Assembly (NCBI GenBank): GCA_013115125.1
Contig: JABANN010000006.1
Span: 62,001 to 126,000, forward strand
Direction: 5' to 3'
DNA length: 64,000 nucleotides
From: Perkinsus olseni
Lineage: Eukaryota; Perkinsozoa; Perkinsida
Each line of letters starts with the position of its first letter. The stretch's first letter is position 1. Positions 35,940 through 47,155 of the stretch are shown here, piece after piece. The notes under the pieces were generated by a model. It saw only the letters and a list, made by a program, of their open reading frames with translations. It was not told the origin of the DNA and ran no database searches. The translations under genes were made by a program, and so were the position numbers.

Positions 35940-37216
35940 GCATGGCTGGAGCATGATCATCACTCCTGTCTTGTGGGCTCAATGCTCACTACTTCGGTGT
36001 TATGCTGGCATCGCATCGCTCCGTCGATGCTTGTCGTTTGGTCTTGTGCTTTGTCTTCGTCATTTCCATGTCTGCCTTGTGGCGAACTATAATATATCGA
36101 TCAACATATTTCTTCGGCATTATTAGCTCATCTTCGTCTCCTGAATGTGTTCGTGTTGTCACAGGAGCTCGGGATGTCAATAATTCAACGAAAGAGTATC
36201 CTGATGTCGTAGAACTTGTCTGATGCTGGGAGAGGTACGTGGATGGTACACACTGTCCTGGGTGCAAAGCTCGTAGGGCGAAAACCAAGCTATAATACTC
36301 TCCTACTATCTGGTTGTAGGCGATCTTGTCGGGAACTTGCGAAGGAAATGGCTGTTCCGGGTCTCGGAAGGGACTCATCCCGCATCGATGGTTGAGTGAT
36401 TGCCACTGAAGGGGCACTTGAGTTGTCGCTGCTGAGTGCAGCCGGACGGAATGTAGCGGAAATCGAAATAGCTGATCCTTCCGGTGAGAATTCAACGGGT
36501 ACGCGGCTGTGAACTCCGTGGACTCCACGGCGTGGAGTTCTGTCCAACCACTACTTTTATCGCCTGAAGCTTGGGATGTGGGGCCATCCGCCTGCCGCTG
36601 AGGGCCTGCGATGTCCAGAGCCCCGTGACTCCACTGCTGCAGTCACGTTTTACGCAGGTTGTTGGGACCCTCCCGGGTAACAAGGTAACGGTCTTTGTTC
36701 AATGCTCCCCCTCTCAGGCTAGCATTCTTGCCAGATTGCAGAATCTTTCGAACTCAGCCAAGCCAGGTTTCGGTCTAATAGAGCCGTTGCTATAAATGAG
36801 TGGAAAAATCGCTAGCTCTTCGGTGGAGTATGCACTCTGGTTCGAGTTGTGTCAGGTCGAGATTCCTTATTACGAGCCTCGCGGGAAGCGACTGATCCGA
36901 GAATCTTGGAAAACACAACATCTGGGCTAGAGGGCTCGAAGGCAACTATCCCTATACTTATACTTCTCATCACACAGAGCAACGACGACCACCAGATCAG
37001 CAGCTAAGGAGTACAAAATCTTTGACCTCCGAGAAAAAGTTCGAATGAAAAAGTCTGTAGGCAGGCAGTCTGAGACTGCCGGCCTTCAACGGTCGTTTGG
37101 GGCATTAGCTAGGAGCATATGCAAAAGTGACGACCAAAAAGAGAGAGCGACCAATTGGATGTATAGCGGGGGTCTCCGGGTCGCGGACCCAACAGGACAT
37201 TGACCCAGCTAGTCTC
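35940..37216. other. Convergent gap of about 1.3 kb without a confident gene
   Basis: It holds the 3' regions of CLC B and of the minus-strand secreted protein. ORFs such as minus 35989-36528 lack domains. No structured RNA was seen by eye. Confidence 0.4.
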
Positions 37217-37630
37217 CTACGCAGAAGTTCTGCGAAGGAGGCTGGGTCCTGTGGCAGAGCACACAGGAGATAGCTTGGTGGGGGAGGGCAAGGGCTCAGT
37301 CAAACCGGTGCATGTATAGAGTGTCTCGGTGCAGCCCAACTTGGTCATGCAGGTAGCACATGAGTCACCAGAAGGGGTGACGAAGCACTCATTGAGACAG
37401 CCCCGGGCACACCTCCCGTAGTCGTCGAAGCAAGAAGCACATCCCCTGGTCATGTTGCAGCCGGTCTCGAGACATTCCGAAATGTACGAGTCCTGGATGA
37501 AGGCCGTCTGGGTGCAGTACCAAACGAACTCGGAGAAGACGTCGCCACCCATCAGCCCGAGGTCATCGTTGCTGCAGGCGTCTTCGGCGGCAACAGCGGC
37601 AATGGCCAGGATGCTAACGATGAAGCGCAT
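37217..37630 (-). CDS. 14-cysteine secreted protein, divergent member
   Basis: A single exon of 137 aa. MRFIVSILAIAAVAAEDACS is a signal peptide with cleavage near AEDA. The mature part has 14 cysteines in the order seen in the five plus-strand relatives: C near the start, WYC, C-x4-C, GC-x2-C, a CFDDYGRC block, GC-x3-C, C-x2-C, C, TCTGL and a final C. The Pro-Thr motif of the tail (PSPTK) is kept. It differs from the other members by its strand, by a 13-residue C-terminal extension ending in LLRRTSA and by low identity, so it is probably the oldest branch in the window. Function is unknown; seven disulfides are possible. Confidence 0.82.
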   Translation of the reverse strand: MRFIVSILAIAAVAAEDACSNDDLGLMGGDVFSEFVWYCTQTAFIQDSYISECLETGCNMTRGCASCFDDYGRCARGCLNECFVTPSGDSCATCMTKLGCTETLYTCTGLTEPLPSPTKLSPVCSATGPSLLRRTSA

Positions 37631-38204
37631 TTACGAGTAGGTGGGGTTGAAAGCGTCTGAGGAGCGGAGCGGGAGACGGGCGAAAGCGAATGGGTGATGC
37701 ACTGAAGACAAAATAGCTAAACTGGCGGGACGGCGCTTGGAGACAATCAGGCGTCTCGTACGCGTCCCTGGAGAACAGCATTGGAGGCTTTCGTGCGGTA
37801 TACATCGGCCGGTTCCCACTGGAAATTGAATCCGATATACGTCTAGGAGAACGAGGCCGCCGGGAGTGCCCAGAGGCTCAGAAGGAGCAGTGTATTCACC
37901 AGGAGTGCATGTCTGCATGTGCTGGAGTTGGGCGACCATTGGACTCCACCGGAGACAGCGGGCGAAAACCACGCTCACTTGCGCATAGACGTGGGCGAGG
38001 TCACTCATGATGAGGTATGCTCATCCACAGCTTAAAGGCCTACAACTGTGAGTCTTGTCCAAGTCCAAAACTAGGCCAGAACACGAATCCCGTCCGCCGC
38101 CTGATGATGAGCTGTCCGCGACGTGGCAACGGCTGTCCCGCCCTAGAACTCCATGGACTGGCAGATTACGACGTATACATTATGTCTGGTATGATTATCT
38201 GCCC
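37631..38204. other. Upstream region of the divergent secreted protein
   Basis: A 125-codon minus-strand frame (37631-38008) ends one base before the secreted protein's ATG. It looks like leader sequence, not a gene, but cannot be excluded. Confidence 0.35.
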
Positions 38205-38630
38205 TCATTCGATATCAATTCTATTGTCCCTCGCAATGGGATTAACTGCGTCTCTGAGACTCTGGATTTGAAGCTGATTGCCCTGCGCGCCGCACTGGTC
38301 GACCTGAGTGCACCTTAGTCTGCGACGCTGTCATCAACTCGGGACCCTTGGAGACAATCCCGCAGACCCTCGCCCTCTTCCTCCCGGTCCTGCGCTCGAA
38401 TGCCCGTCCTCTTCCGCACTGCTCACGGCGGATGAAGTCCCTTGGTCAAGTCCGCTCGGGATCGGAGAATGAGAAGATTCGCTGAAATTGGAGGTGGAAT
38501 CGCCGATCGAGAGAGTTGAATTGAGAGTCGACATGGAGCATTTGTGATGGGATATCATCGGTACCACGACCCCTCCAACTAACTGATGAGTTGGTGGACG
38601 ACATGCTTGCTTGTTCACGACGAAGCTCAT
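38205..38630 (-). CDS. Small hypothetical protein, two exons, 127 aa
   Basis: Exon 38630-38346 begins MSFVVNKQACRPPTHQLVGG and continues Ser-rich (STLSIGDSTSNFSESSHSPI). A 42-nt phase-0 intron (donor GTCCCG, acceptor CACTCAG) leads to 38303-38205, VDQCGAQGNQLQIQSLRD then AVNPIARDNRIDIE and a stop. The intron size and the sensible frame after it are the main support; the donor is not strong. A different acceptor phase would give STSAARRAISFKSRV. The gene faces away from the four-repeat gene, with 121 bp between start codons. No family is recognised. Confidence 0.38.
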
Positions 38631-38751
38631 TTTCACGAGATTATTCTTCCCCGAGATTATCCTCTGACGGTGTTTGCGTTGTCAAAGAGACACCGGGTGG
38701 ACGGGTCAGTGCTGAGGTCTCGTCAAGTCTTTTAGCTTTGGCTTTGCTTTA

Positions 38752-41700
38752 ATGTCCGAAGATCTCCAAAAAGTAAAATTGTGTCTTGGCCTCGTATGTG
38801 GTGCGTTGAGGAGAACAGCATTGGCGGCTGCTGTTGCAGACAAACTGGAGAAATACTTGAATCAGATCGATGCCCAGACCAACAGCATTAACGGCGACTT
38901 TCTCAATACTTTGACAAACCGGATTGATGCCATGGAGGCCATGATAGACGGCGGTGATGTTGAGAAACTCCCTGTGGGAGTCCATTGTGAGGAGCACGAG
39001 GAGATGCAGAAAGTGAAGCTGTCGCTAGGTCTGATCTGCGGTACGCTCAGACGTCTGGCCTCGGCTCAGGGAGTCCTGGCGAAGATAGAAAAACACATCA
39101 CACAAATTGACAAACAGACCAGCAGCATACACGGCGATGTACTCACGGTACTCAACCAACGAGTAGGGGCACAAGAGAATAAAGTCATGAGCAAGTTAAA
39201 GAAAGGCGATGGTGGGGCGCCTCCCGCTGACCCATCAACCTTACGCAGAGATGATTTGGAAGACCTTCAGAAGGCTAAACTGTGCTTGGGCCTCGTCTGC
39301 GCTACTCTAAGGCGTATAGCGAGCTCAGCAGGAGTGCTGCAAAAGGTTGAGAAGTTCATCAGACAGATTGACTCCCAAACCAGCAGCATCAACGGTGATT
39401 ATCTGAACAACATGTCGGCACGACTGGATCGTATCGACGAGATTGTTCAGAGCTTGGAGCCACCGGGAGCAGGAGAGGCACGCAAGGCTGCTCCAAAAAC
39501 TCACAAGTCATTCATACGAAAAGCCGCGTTGTCAGCGGAAGGCGCGGACGATCTGCAAAAAGTAAAACTGTGTCTTGGCCTCCTCTGCGCGGTGGCTCGC
39601 AGAACTGTTGGGGCGGCGGGAATCGCCGATAAGGCGGAAAAACACTTGGTACAAATCGACCAACAGACGAGCGGAATAAATGGAGACATCCTGAATAAGT
39701 TACTTGGACGAATAGAGGCCTTGGAGCACAGGATGGATGTTCAGGAGAAGGCACTGGGGAGCGGGGACGACCTTGATGAGCGTTCAAAGTCCGCTGATGA
39801 TGATATTAACGACCGAGTCGATCAGATGCAAGCTACTGTGACAGACATTGAGAGAAGACTGGGCACGGTCAGCTCGTCGATGCAGAGCCTACAGCGTAAA
39901 TCGACATTTCCACAATTGAGCGTGCAGGGTCCAGAGGAGATGGTAGACCAGAGAGCCCTTCAGCGGCGTCTAATCATTCTCGAGGCAAAGCTTGATGCCG
40001 CCGAGGAGGACCGTATCAGGATTGACGGCATCCAAGCTAGGATTGTGCATCTCGAGGCGGCCCATAACGAGGTCGTCGAGTCTATGGGGTTGAGGGTAAC
40101 CCTAACCCGAGGAGAGCCATTCTCCAACGGAAGCGGGAACGGCGGTGGGGTTGCTGAGACTACATTGTCAGCTCCAAAGGTGAGGCTGCTATCGCTAGAC
40201 ATGAAGGCGGTCTGGCGTACTGCAGAGTTTTTTACTCTACTCTGTGGTCTGTTTAATAGGTTGAGGTTCGGAAAGAGGGCGACGAACAGAATGCCAAGCG
40301 AGTCGCCGCTTGTTGTATGCAAAGTCTGGACGACATCTCTGCCGCTATGGACGGCTTCAGTGCAGAGTTGGATGATTTACGGCTCAAAACGGACGCCATG
40401 CAGGGCATCTTGACCAGCCCCCTTCGTTTTGACGTAACGCTGTGGTCTGTCCGCGTTACGTTGTCGCACTTATCCATCTTTTTTAGGAAGCGCTGAGCTT
40501 CGAGTTCGGCCATAGCCAGGGCACCGACACTCGCGCCACAGTGGAGCGAGCTCGGCCTGCCAACTCTGACCAGGCCGGCCTCGGCGATCCCGACGCGGAC
40601 TGGAGTCAGGACGTGGACGCATCAATTGGACAACTCAAGTTGGACGTGCTATCACTGCAGGGAGACCTCGCCCATATCGCTGAACGATTAGAGGCCGTTG
40701 ACACCGAGGGCTCCCAGCAACAACCGCAGTCAAACGCGCAGTTGCAAGCGTCCGATAGAAATTCGCTAGATTTAAGGCGTGAGGTCTTGAGAGTGTCAGA
40801 AAGAATGGCCGCCTGCCGTCAGGAGGTAGTCAGGTCGGGATGCCCGGCACAAATAACGCAGCCATTGTTTCCACTGGTCAATAGATAAGCGACTTGAAGA
40901 AGGACTCCAGCCGATTGACTGCGGAGGTCGGTCAGATCCAGCGAGACACTGCCGAAGTCGAGAAGGCTCTGCAGAACAGCTTGGGTGACAGAACTACCTA
41001 GTTTATTACATAAGTTGGCGACGGTGAGCATTTGATCAGGAACTGTGGACACTCGAGTCGCCGTTCTAGAGCAAAGCGTCTCCGACTGCAGAGAGAATGT
41101 CACCCAGCCGGGCCCAGCCGGAGAGGCTCCACAGCAGAAACTTCCAGTAAAGCTAGCTGGGCGCATGGCCACGAAGTAACTCCCATTCTGTTCAGTTAAA
41201 GTCTCAGCCCGGGGCAGCGTGCAATGTAAGGCCACTTGCTATGTCCGTGTTACGAGTTCGTGGCCGACCCCGATGGCTCGCATATTATTCTTTCCAGGAT
41301 CTCCCCGGAGGTAGCCGAGACGAAGATATGCGACTTGCCGTTGCCGCATTGACTCGGGCAGTCGTGCGTTTTGCGCAAATTGTTGGGATTTTCCCCGCCC
41401 CAAGGTGAAGGGTTACATCAATGATCGCCTTCGCAGACTCACGCGTCCACTAGGTTCGAGGAGTTGCTGGGAGATGCGGAGAGAGGGCTGGTTCAGATAG
41501 ACCCAAAAGATCTCGCCAAATGGCAGAGCCTTGCTGAGACACTTTCTCTTCGGTGAGTGCGGTTATCTTTCGTGATAGAATGGCTATTGCATCTTTGCCA
41601 GGATCGACAAATCGTGGAAGCAGAGGTCATGCGGTCGATTCCGGAACATATTGGATCTGCTGGCCAGGAAAGCTGACAGCTCGATCTTGAAGCTCCAGCA

Positions 41701-41764
41701 GATGAGCCAACGTCAGATGGAGAATCAGCTATGTCGACTTCGAGAGGCCCAAGTGAACGCCTAG
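38752..41764 (+). CDS. Four-repeat protein with C-terminal coiled coil, 838 aa
   Basis: Eight exons (38752-40179, 40260-40433, 40487-40825, 40885-40984, 41040-41146, 41298-41404, 41454-41552, 41602-41764) join exactly in frame to a stop at 41762-41764. A roughly 60-residue module occurs four times at about residues 3-65, 83-145, 164-226 and 264-326. Each copy reads like DLQKVKLCLGLVCGALRR, then a helix ending EKxxxQID, QTSSINGD and a leucine-spaced helix. Linkers are charged and variable. Residues about 330-450 and the later exons are heptad-rich coiled coil (for example DLKKDSSRLTAEVGQIQRD). No signal peptide and no known domain were recognised. It may be a structural or scaffold protein; the cysteines LCLGLVC are within the first helix of each copy. 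Confidence 0.72.
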
Positions 41765-43159
41765 ATACTGCTCGCTCGGATACCCAACGTCCCCATACGC
41801 AGGTGCACGGCCCCGCATCGGTTCAGAAAGTAGCGCACCAACCATTGAAAACCAATTCATTGCCACTCCAGAGTCCGCTGGCTCGTCGAGTTTTTCGTCC
41901 TTAGAAGCGATCATGCCTCGTTCTTCCGAGCTTTACCCGTGTCTTTCTGGTCCTGCCAACTCTTGGCACAATGTACTTCCGTAGTGCTAGGGTGCTTCCT
42001 GCCATAAAGTTGTCGCCATGGAAGATGCGAAGTTTGTCTATTGTGACTGATGTTAAATTCGTATGTTGTGTTGAGCTGATTCTGCAGGATACAGTCTTAG
42101 CCGGCCGCGGGCTGGAGCATTTGCCTTTATCAATCGCACTATAACTCAGTACAGTGTGGATATTTGAGACGGGGCTTAAAAAAGAGTCAACCCGGCCACG
42201 AAGGGAGTTGGCTTGTAATCAGAACCTAGAACGTGATCTAGAACTCATGCACGCGAGTGCGAAGCGCAGGGGACGGTCTGACGGTGATTTGAGACCAACG
42301 ATACGTTTTAGCTGGATGGGCGACTGCAGCGAGGATAGTCCAACAGCTGAGTGGTATCGAACCAGGCTGTGACTGTTACATAGCGTAGAGTCGCCACTAT
42401 CATGGTGGCAGTATGTTGTCATTATAGTGTGATCTCGGCTTTGCCGTGGTATATGGATGTCTCCGCGCTCGCGTGCGTGTAGCCAGGACGGGCCTCCCGT
42501 CATGTAAGGGAGACTCCCTTAGGGAGTGTAGCCGCTGCAGCCACTTTACCTCACTACAGCGTGCCTATCGTCCTACCCCAACTTGGCGCTCGTCTTAGGT
42601 ATCGGAGAAAGCGCACCCTTACCTTGCCCTTCCCAGCACTCCAAGGTTTGGCCGCCCCGCTGCGAGCCTCAACCGAGAAGACAGTTACTGATACTTCACG
42701 GTAACGTGCTATGTCAAGGCAGGGAATATAGGATGGCACGGCCTAGTCTTGGCTGTATTGAGACCTTCTCTCCATGATCTTGTAGTGTTGTAAGCCGTTC
42801 CAGATTGAGGCCTAGCTCACCATGATCTGACAAAGCTGCCCTGTGGTTCTGTGCTCTTGTCGGGGCGGTGGCGCCTCGTCGTCTTCAACCTTAAATCGTG
42901 CAGGAACCAATTTAATGGGAAAGTTGCTGCTTGTCGTGGGTTTGGAATACTCGAAAAGTTCATGTCTGCCAAGAGCATGCGGAATCAGCCACCACGAATG
43001 ATGGACGAGCATCTGTGCAGCGAGATGCCAAACGGATGTTTCTAGGCACATACGTGCGAGGCGCTTCACTGTCTCCTATCGAGTTTCCGGAGCTTAGCTG
43101 TTCTGTCCACTTCATCTCTGATCATCCGGCACCGCTACTTACAACCGCACGTTCCACAA
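41765..43159. other. Intergenic region with dispersed-repeat copies
   Basis: Contains the repeat arm at 42145-42188 and, at about 42225-42430, a stretch resembling 51165-51365. The last 140 bp are the leader of the 43160 secreted gene. Confidence 0.5.
42145..42188. repeat. Dispersed repeat arm, copy 1
   Basis: Shares the pattern CTCAGTACAGTGTGG, then a GAGAC/GAGAT-containing stretch and an AAAGAG-like end, with 45240-45283 and the inverted-repeat arms at 50745-51084. Confidence 0.55.
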
Positions 43160-43540
43160 ATGCGCTTCCTTGTCGACGCCCTCGTTGCTACTCTCGTGGC
43201 CGCCGACAGCGCCTGCACCGCCAAGGATAAGACGATTATGGCGAACGATCACTTCCCCGGAGTCCTCTGGCAGTGCAGCAAGGATGCTCTTGCCTTTCCG
43301 AAGCTGATCATCCCGACATGCCTCAACACGGATTGTGGTCTCAGCAAAGGATGTGGTGAATGCTTCGGTGACTTCGGCCAGTGTGGGTTGCAATGCGTTA
43401 ATCAGTGCTTGAAGACTCCTTCAAGTGATGACTGTAGGACCTGTATGGACAAGCACGGTTGCAACAAGCCTCTCTTGAAGTGCACAGGTTTGGATAAACT
43501 CTTCCCGGCTCCTACCAAGAAGTATAGTAAGTGTTTATGA
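43160..43540 (+). CDS. 14-cysteine secreted protein
   Basis: A single exon of 126 aa. The signal peptide MRFLVDALVATLVAADSACT is followed by a mature chain with 14 cysteines, including CSKDALAFPKLIIPTC, the GC-x2-C then FGDFGQC block, MDKHGC and KCTGL, and a PAPTKK tail. An ATG opens the signal peptide directly, with no competing upstream start. Its 3' flank contains ACTTTTTATGAGGGC, also seen downstream of the members at 46061 and 52029, which suggests a shared 3' UTR element. The role is unknown: in other protists such small disulfide-rich secreted proteins often act outside the cell, but nothing here proves that. Confidence 0.88.
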   Translation: MRFLVDALVATLVAADSACTAKDKTIMANDHFPGVLWQCSKDALAFPKLIIPTCLNTDCGLSKGCGECFGDFGQCGLQCVNQCLKTPSSDDCRTCMDKHGCNKPLLKCTGLDKLFPAPTKKYSKCL

Positions 43541-43796
43541 GTGGGAGCTCTTTTGCTCACTCTCTTCCCAGCAACGGACATGACTGGGAAACGCTGCAGC
43601 GACCCACTTCATTGCGGATTACCTCTCCATTGGGTTTCAGCTATGCGACCGTCGATCACTGAAATCTGCCCGCACACTTTTTATGAGGGCCTTTTCCAGC
43701 GTCGTGATACTTGTCCGCTGCTCCGGCAGCAGTGCTGCCTTACCCTGAGTCACCTCATTATGTGGCGAAGGATAGCTATGAATATCATATTACGGG

Positions 43797-43856
43797 ATAT
43801 GAGTTAAATTTTCTTCGACTTTCGCAATATGAGTTTGATTTTCTTCGACTTTCGCA
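43797..43856. repeat. Two tandem copies of a 30-bp unit
   Basis: ATATGAGTTAAATTTTCTTC and ATATGAGTTTGATTTTCTTC each continue GACTTTCGCA; the two units differ at two bases. They lie in the 3' flank of the 43160 gene. Confidence 0.85.
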
Positions 43857-45239
43857 TCCTACCTGTAGTGTTGTTAATTGAAGGACTTCTTTTTTGATCA
43901 TCTTCTCGCCCTCTAGTATCCTTCGCTTCACGGACTGAGGGAATAGGAGCTTTTTGCAAGAGTTATCGTAAACGCTTCGAATCGCTTCTCTGCATATTTG
44001 AAACCAGTGACAGCCAACTTGGCAGAAGAAGCCACCTTCCCTAGGCCATCAATACAGTAGCGGGGCCCTGGTGCAAGTAGTTCTTCTACGGAAAGAGGCT
44101 AGCCCAATCATAGTTGTGGGAGAAGAGGGAGTTCAGGGACACTTGTATGATTCTACGGTTTGGTTACATTACGGAACTACTCCTGCGATAGTTAGTACTA
44201 GGCATAGTACTTGGACAGTAGCTAGGACACAAGAATCGATAGACTCACGCTTGCGCGTATACGTGGGCGTGCCCTGGCAGCGGCCCGGCCAAGCGAGTTG
44301 CTGGGTTCACTCTCTGTGAAACCTCTGACTACGAGGATTGGGATGGGGACGCCGAAGCACTCGTACCTAACCGCAATGTGCTGAGGGAGTCTGGGCTTAC
44401 GTCACCGTCACCAGGAGCCCATCTGGTTGGGCAAGTTGGCTTAGGTGCTACGACGACCTCCTTCGGCGGCCATCCTAGCCACACACTGAAGGCGACAATA
44501 GGCTCGTAGCCCCGACAGGGCACCTCCTCAGCATTCGAAGCCCGAGTTAGAACACGGGCTAGCGGTTGTGGTGTTGCTTCTTCGTGCAACCGGGCGTGGT
44601 CGCCCAGTCTAGACCGGAATTGGAGACCGGCCTAGACTCGCTCGTAGTCTCGGTTTGTCCGCTGTTCCAACATGTTGGGTTTGGGTGGGCGGTAAAACGA
44701 AGAGAGCGACAAACCACGCGTTTCCGCAGGGAAGCACAGACCTCTCTCCGTGAGCGAAGTTACGCTCGCTTATCACCAGAATACGAGTCCTTCTCAAAGT
44801 GACGGAAACATACTTGCACTACTGTCGACGCTATGAGCTGCTAGTTGTGTGCTCTGTTGTCCCCTGGCGGCGCAGAGGAACCTGATACAATCCTCTCGAT
44901 GATGCTTCACCCGCGGCGAAGTCTACGACTTTACCTAATGAACAAAGGGATTAGCTCAAGCGTGTCAGCTTCCGAAGAGAAAGGCACGCCTATCCACAGT
45001 CTCTGGCCCGGTTTGAACCCCGGTTAACCTCGAGGTCACATCGCTGAATGGTGCTCTCGGCTTTTGCCGAGGAAGAAGAGGACTCGCACAACACCCGTCA
45101 GTTGGGGAAGACCAACGAATGGGAGTGCTCACGAGTTGGGCGTGACTGATTTGAAGCTGCTTCGCGACTCCAAATCAAAAGGTATGGTGGAAGAAGTAGG
45201 GATATACTCGACAATGTGCAGCACTCACATCCACTATAA

Positions 45240-45283
45240 CTCGGTACAGTGTGGGTACCTGAGATAGGGCTCGAAGGAAACTG
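45240..45283. repeat. Dispersed repeat arm, copy 2
   Basis: Resembles 42145-42188 and the arm at 50745: CTCGGTACAGTGTGGGTACC followed by a GAGATAGGGCTC stretch. Confidence 0.55.
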
Positions 45284-46060
45284 ACCTCGTTGTGGATGTA
45301 GGGTGAAAATATGTTCAATAGCATGGCATGGAATGCACGCGATTGCTGGGACGAACGGACGCACAGCGAGCTGAGGCGCACGGGCAGAAATTTGGGTACA
45401 CAGCGGTCCGCTGCTGGATTAGTACTGCGCTATGGCTCTCCTCACTGGCAGCGAGAAGAGCCATAGCGAGTCGATATTCGGTCTATCACGTGGCTTATGC
45501 ACTTGCACACAACCGTAGGGACGGATGGACGCACAAACAGCCGTGCCGCACAAAGGGGCCAGATGCGGTCGGGGAAGCTGGGGCAAACACTACGCGGTAG
45601 AACTGGGGTCAGTTGAAGGGATAGTTTAGTAGCGAAGCGCGTGGTCTCTATTGTGCACGCTTACTATCATTCTGCACTGCCACTATACCGCATTCTCATG
45701 CGTTGCCTGACTTAGCCGCACAGGTTGTGTGGGCAACCATACAGAGTTCAAAAGAGAGCTCCTCATGAGAAGTCTTGATTATACATTCTCATGTACCCTT
45801 TTGAAGGAAGGATGCTTATCAATTTGGGATTATCATGATGGGCGGCTCACCATGGATCCATCATTGCTGGGATAAATGATTGGGATTTCATAGGTGCTCT
45901 CACGAGCCCTCTCAATAGGGCCCTTCGCAAACACGAGTACGGTACGCGTCTTTTCTTGTGCGCGTTCCGATATCTTAGCTATCACGTCTTGGCTTATTTC
46001 CGTCCACAGAATTCCCCTGCGCCTCTTACGGTATCTCAACTTGAGACATCAAGCCTGGAG

Positions 46061-46441
46061 ATGTATTTCCTCGTCAACGCTCTGGTTATTGCCCTTGTGG
46101 CCGCCGATAACGCCTGCACCGATGCTGATAAGAACACGATTAACGGCCAACCCTTCCCCGGCTATCTTTGGCACTGTAGCAAGGACGCCCTCCTCGCTCC
46201 GAAAACGCTCATCCCAAAATGCCTCAAGGAGGGTTGTGGTCTGACCGACAAATGCGCTCAGTGTTTTGGTGACTTTGGACAGTGTGGATTGAGCTGTGTC
46301 AAGCAATGCCTGGTCAAACCCTCTGATCCAGCCTGTAAAGCATGCATGGATAAGAATAACTGCAACGCCCACCTCCTGACGTGCACCGGTCTGAGCCAGA
46401 TAATGCCTGCCCCTACCAAAGTGTCCATGCAGTGTAAATGA
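46061..46441 (+). CDS. 14-cysteine secreted protein (unit A)
   Basis: A 126-aa single exon with signal peptide MYFLVNALVIALVAADNACT and 14 cysteines in the family spacing, including FGDFGQC, MDKNNC, TCTGL and the PAPTK tail. The frame is open upstream to 45956, but that part is the conserved 5' leader, not protein: the same DNA precedes relatives in other frames. The leader (about 45922-46060) is shared with those at 51900 and 58265 and includes a TACGGTACGCGTC element and a GGTATCTCAAC-like end. The 3' flank (46466-46715) is almost identical to 52436-52690 in unit B. Closest relatives in the window are 52029 and 58403. Confidence 0.9.
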   Translation: MYFLVNALVIALVAADNACTDADKNTINGQPFPGYLWHCSKDALLAPKTLIPKCLKEGCGLTDKCAQCFGDFGQCGLSCVKQCLVKPSDPACKACMDKNNCNAHLLTCTGLSQIMPAPTKVSMQCK

Positions 46442-47155
46442 GAAGTCTGTGCACATGCTCCTCCTTCAAGCAGCTGGTACAACACGAGGCCTCTTCTACG
46501 ATTCTATAACTTTCAACAATTGTAGAGATACTCTTTTACCTGCTACTTAACGATCCTCGAGCGCTGAAACCCGATCCCGAAAACTTTTTATGAGGGCTAT
46601 TTCAGAGGCTCTATCGTAATTTTTCCGTCTCACTCGGCGTCACCTTGTCGTGCGGCGAGGTAGATATGAAGTCCAATATAGGTCATTAGTTGGCTTAAGG
46701 CTGTCCAGTCCACATGTTGAATTGTAAATCCCGGGAAGCTTCGATCGGCATATCAGCATACTAGTACACACTAGTACCAGCGAAACTCGGGGAATAACCG
46801 CTGTTAGCGTGATTGCAGCACCAGTATACGACTCAACACTTAACACAGAATGCCCATCGACGACCGAAGCTCGGCTCTACAGCAGATTACTCCTCATCAG
46901 ATTTGATAGGAGAACCCTCATCAGCCGGCTTGAACTCGAAATCAGCCTTCATGTGAGTCAGGTTAATTGAACCAACTGGGGATGACTCTTCCCCATGGAG
47001 GAAGAACAACAGCAATGCAGCCTTCGTCAAATATCAACGTTCTCATTAAAGCAACAGAGAACATTTTGTGGAGCTTTGCTACGGCTACGGCAACCGTCGT
47101 GTAGTGCACTTTGAGGATCCTCGTTAGATTTTCGGCACAAGACAAGGCAAGAGCA

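Larger units (their letters stand above)
43541..45507. other. Gap with repeats, no confident gene
   Basis: Contains the tandem 30-bp repeat at 43797-43856, a pol-III-box-like pair at about 44951-45020 without a tRNA fold, and the dispersed repeat arm at 45240-45283. ORFs are short and overlapping. Confidence 0.45.

Noticed and set aside
37631-38008. 125-codon ORF directly before the minus-strand secreted gene
   Set aside because: It ends at that gene's ATG with no homology or signal; most likely leader and promoter sequence.
44945-45025. Possible tRNA or SINE with A-box (TTAGCTCAAGCG) and B-box (GGTTTGAACCC)
   Set aside because: Spacing fits an internal pol III promoter, but the T-stem pairs only four bases and there is no anticodon stem. 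It may be a decayed tRNA-like repeat.
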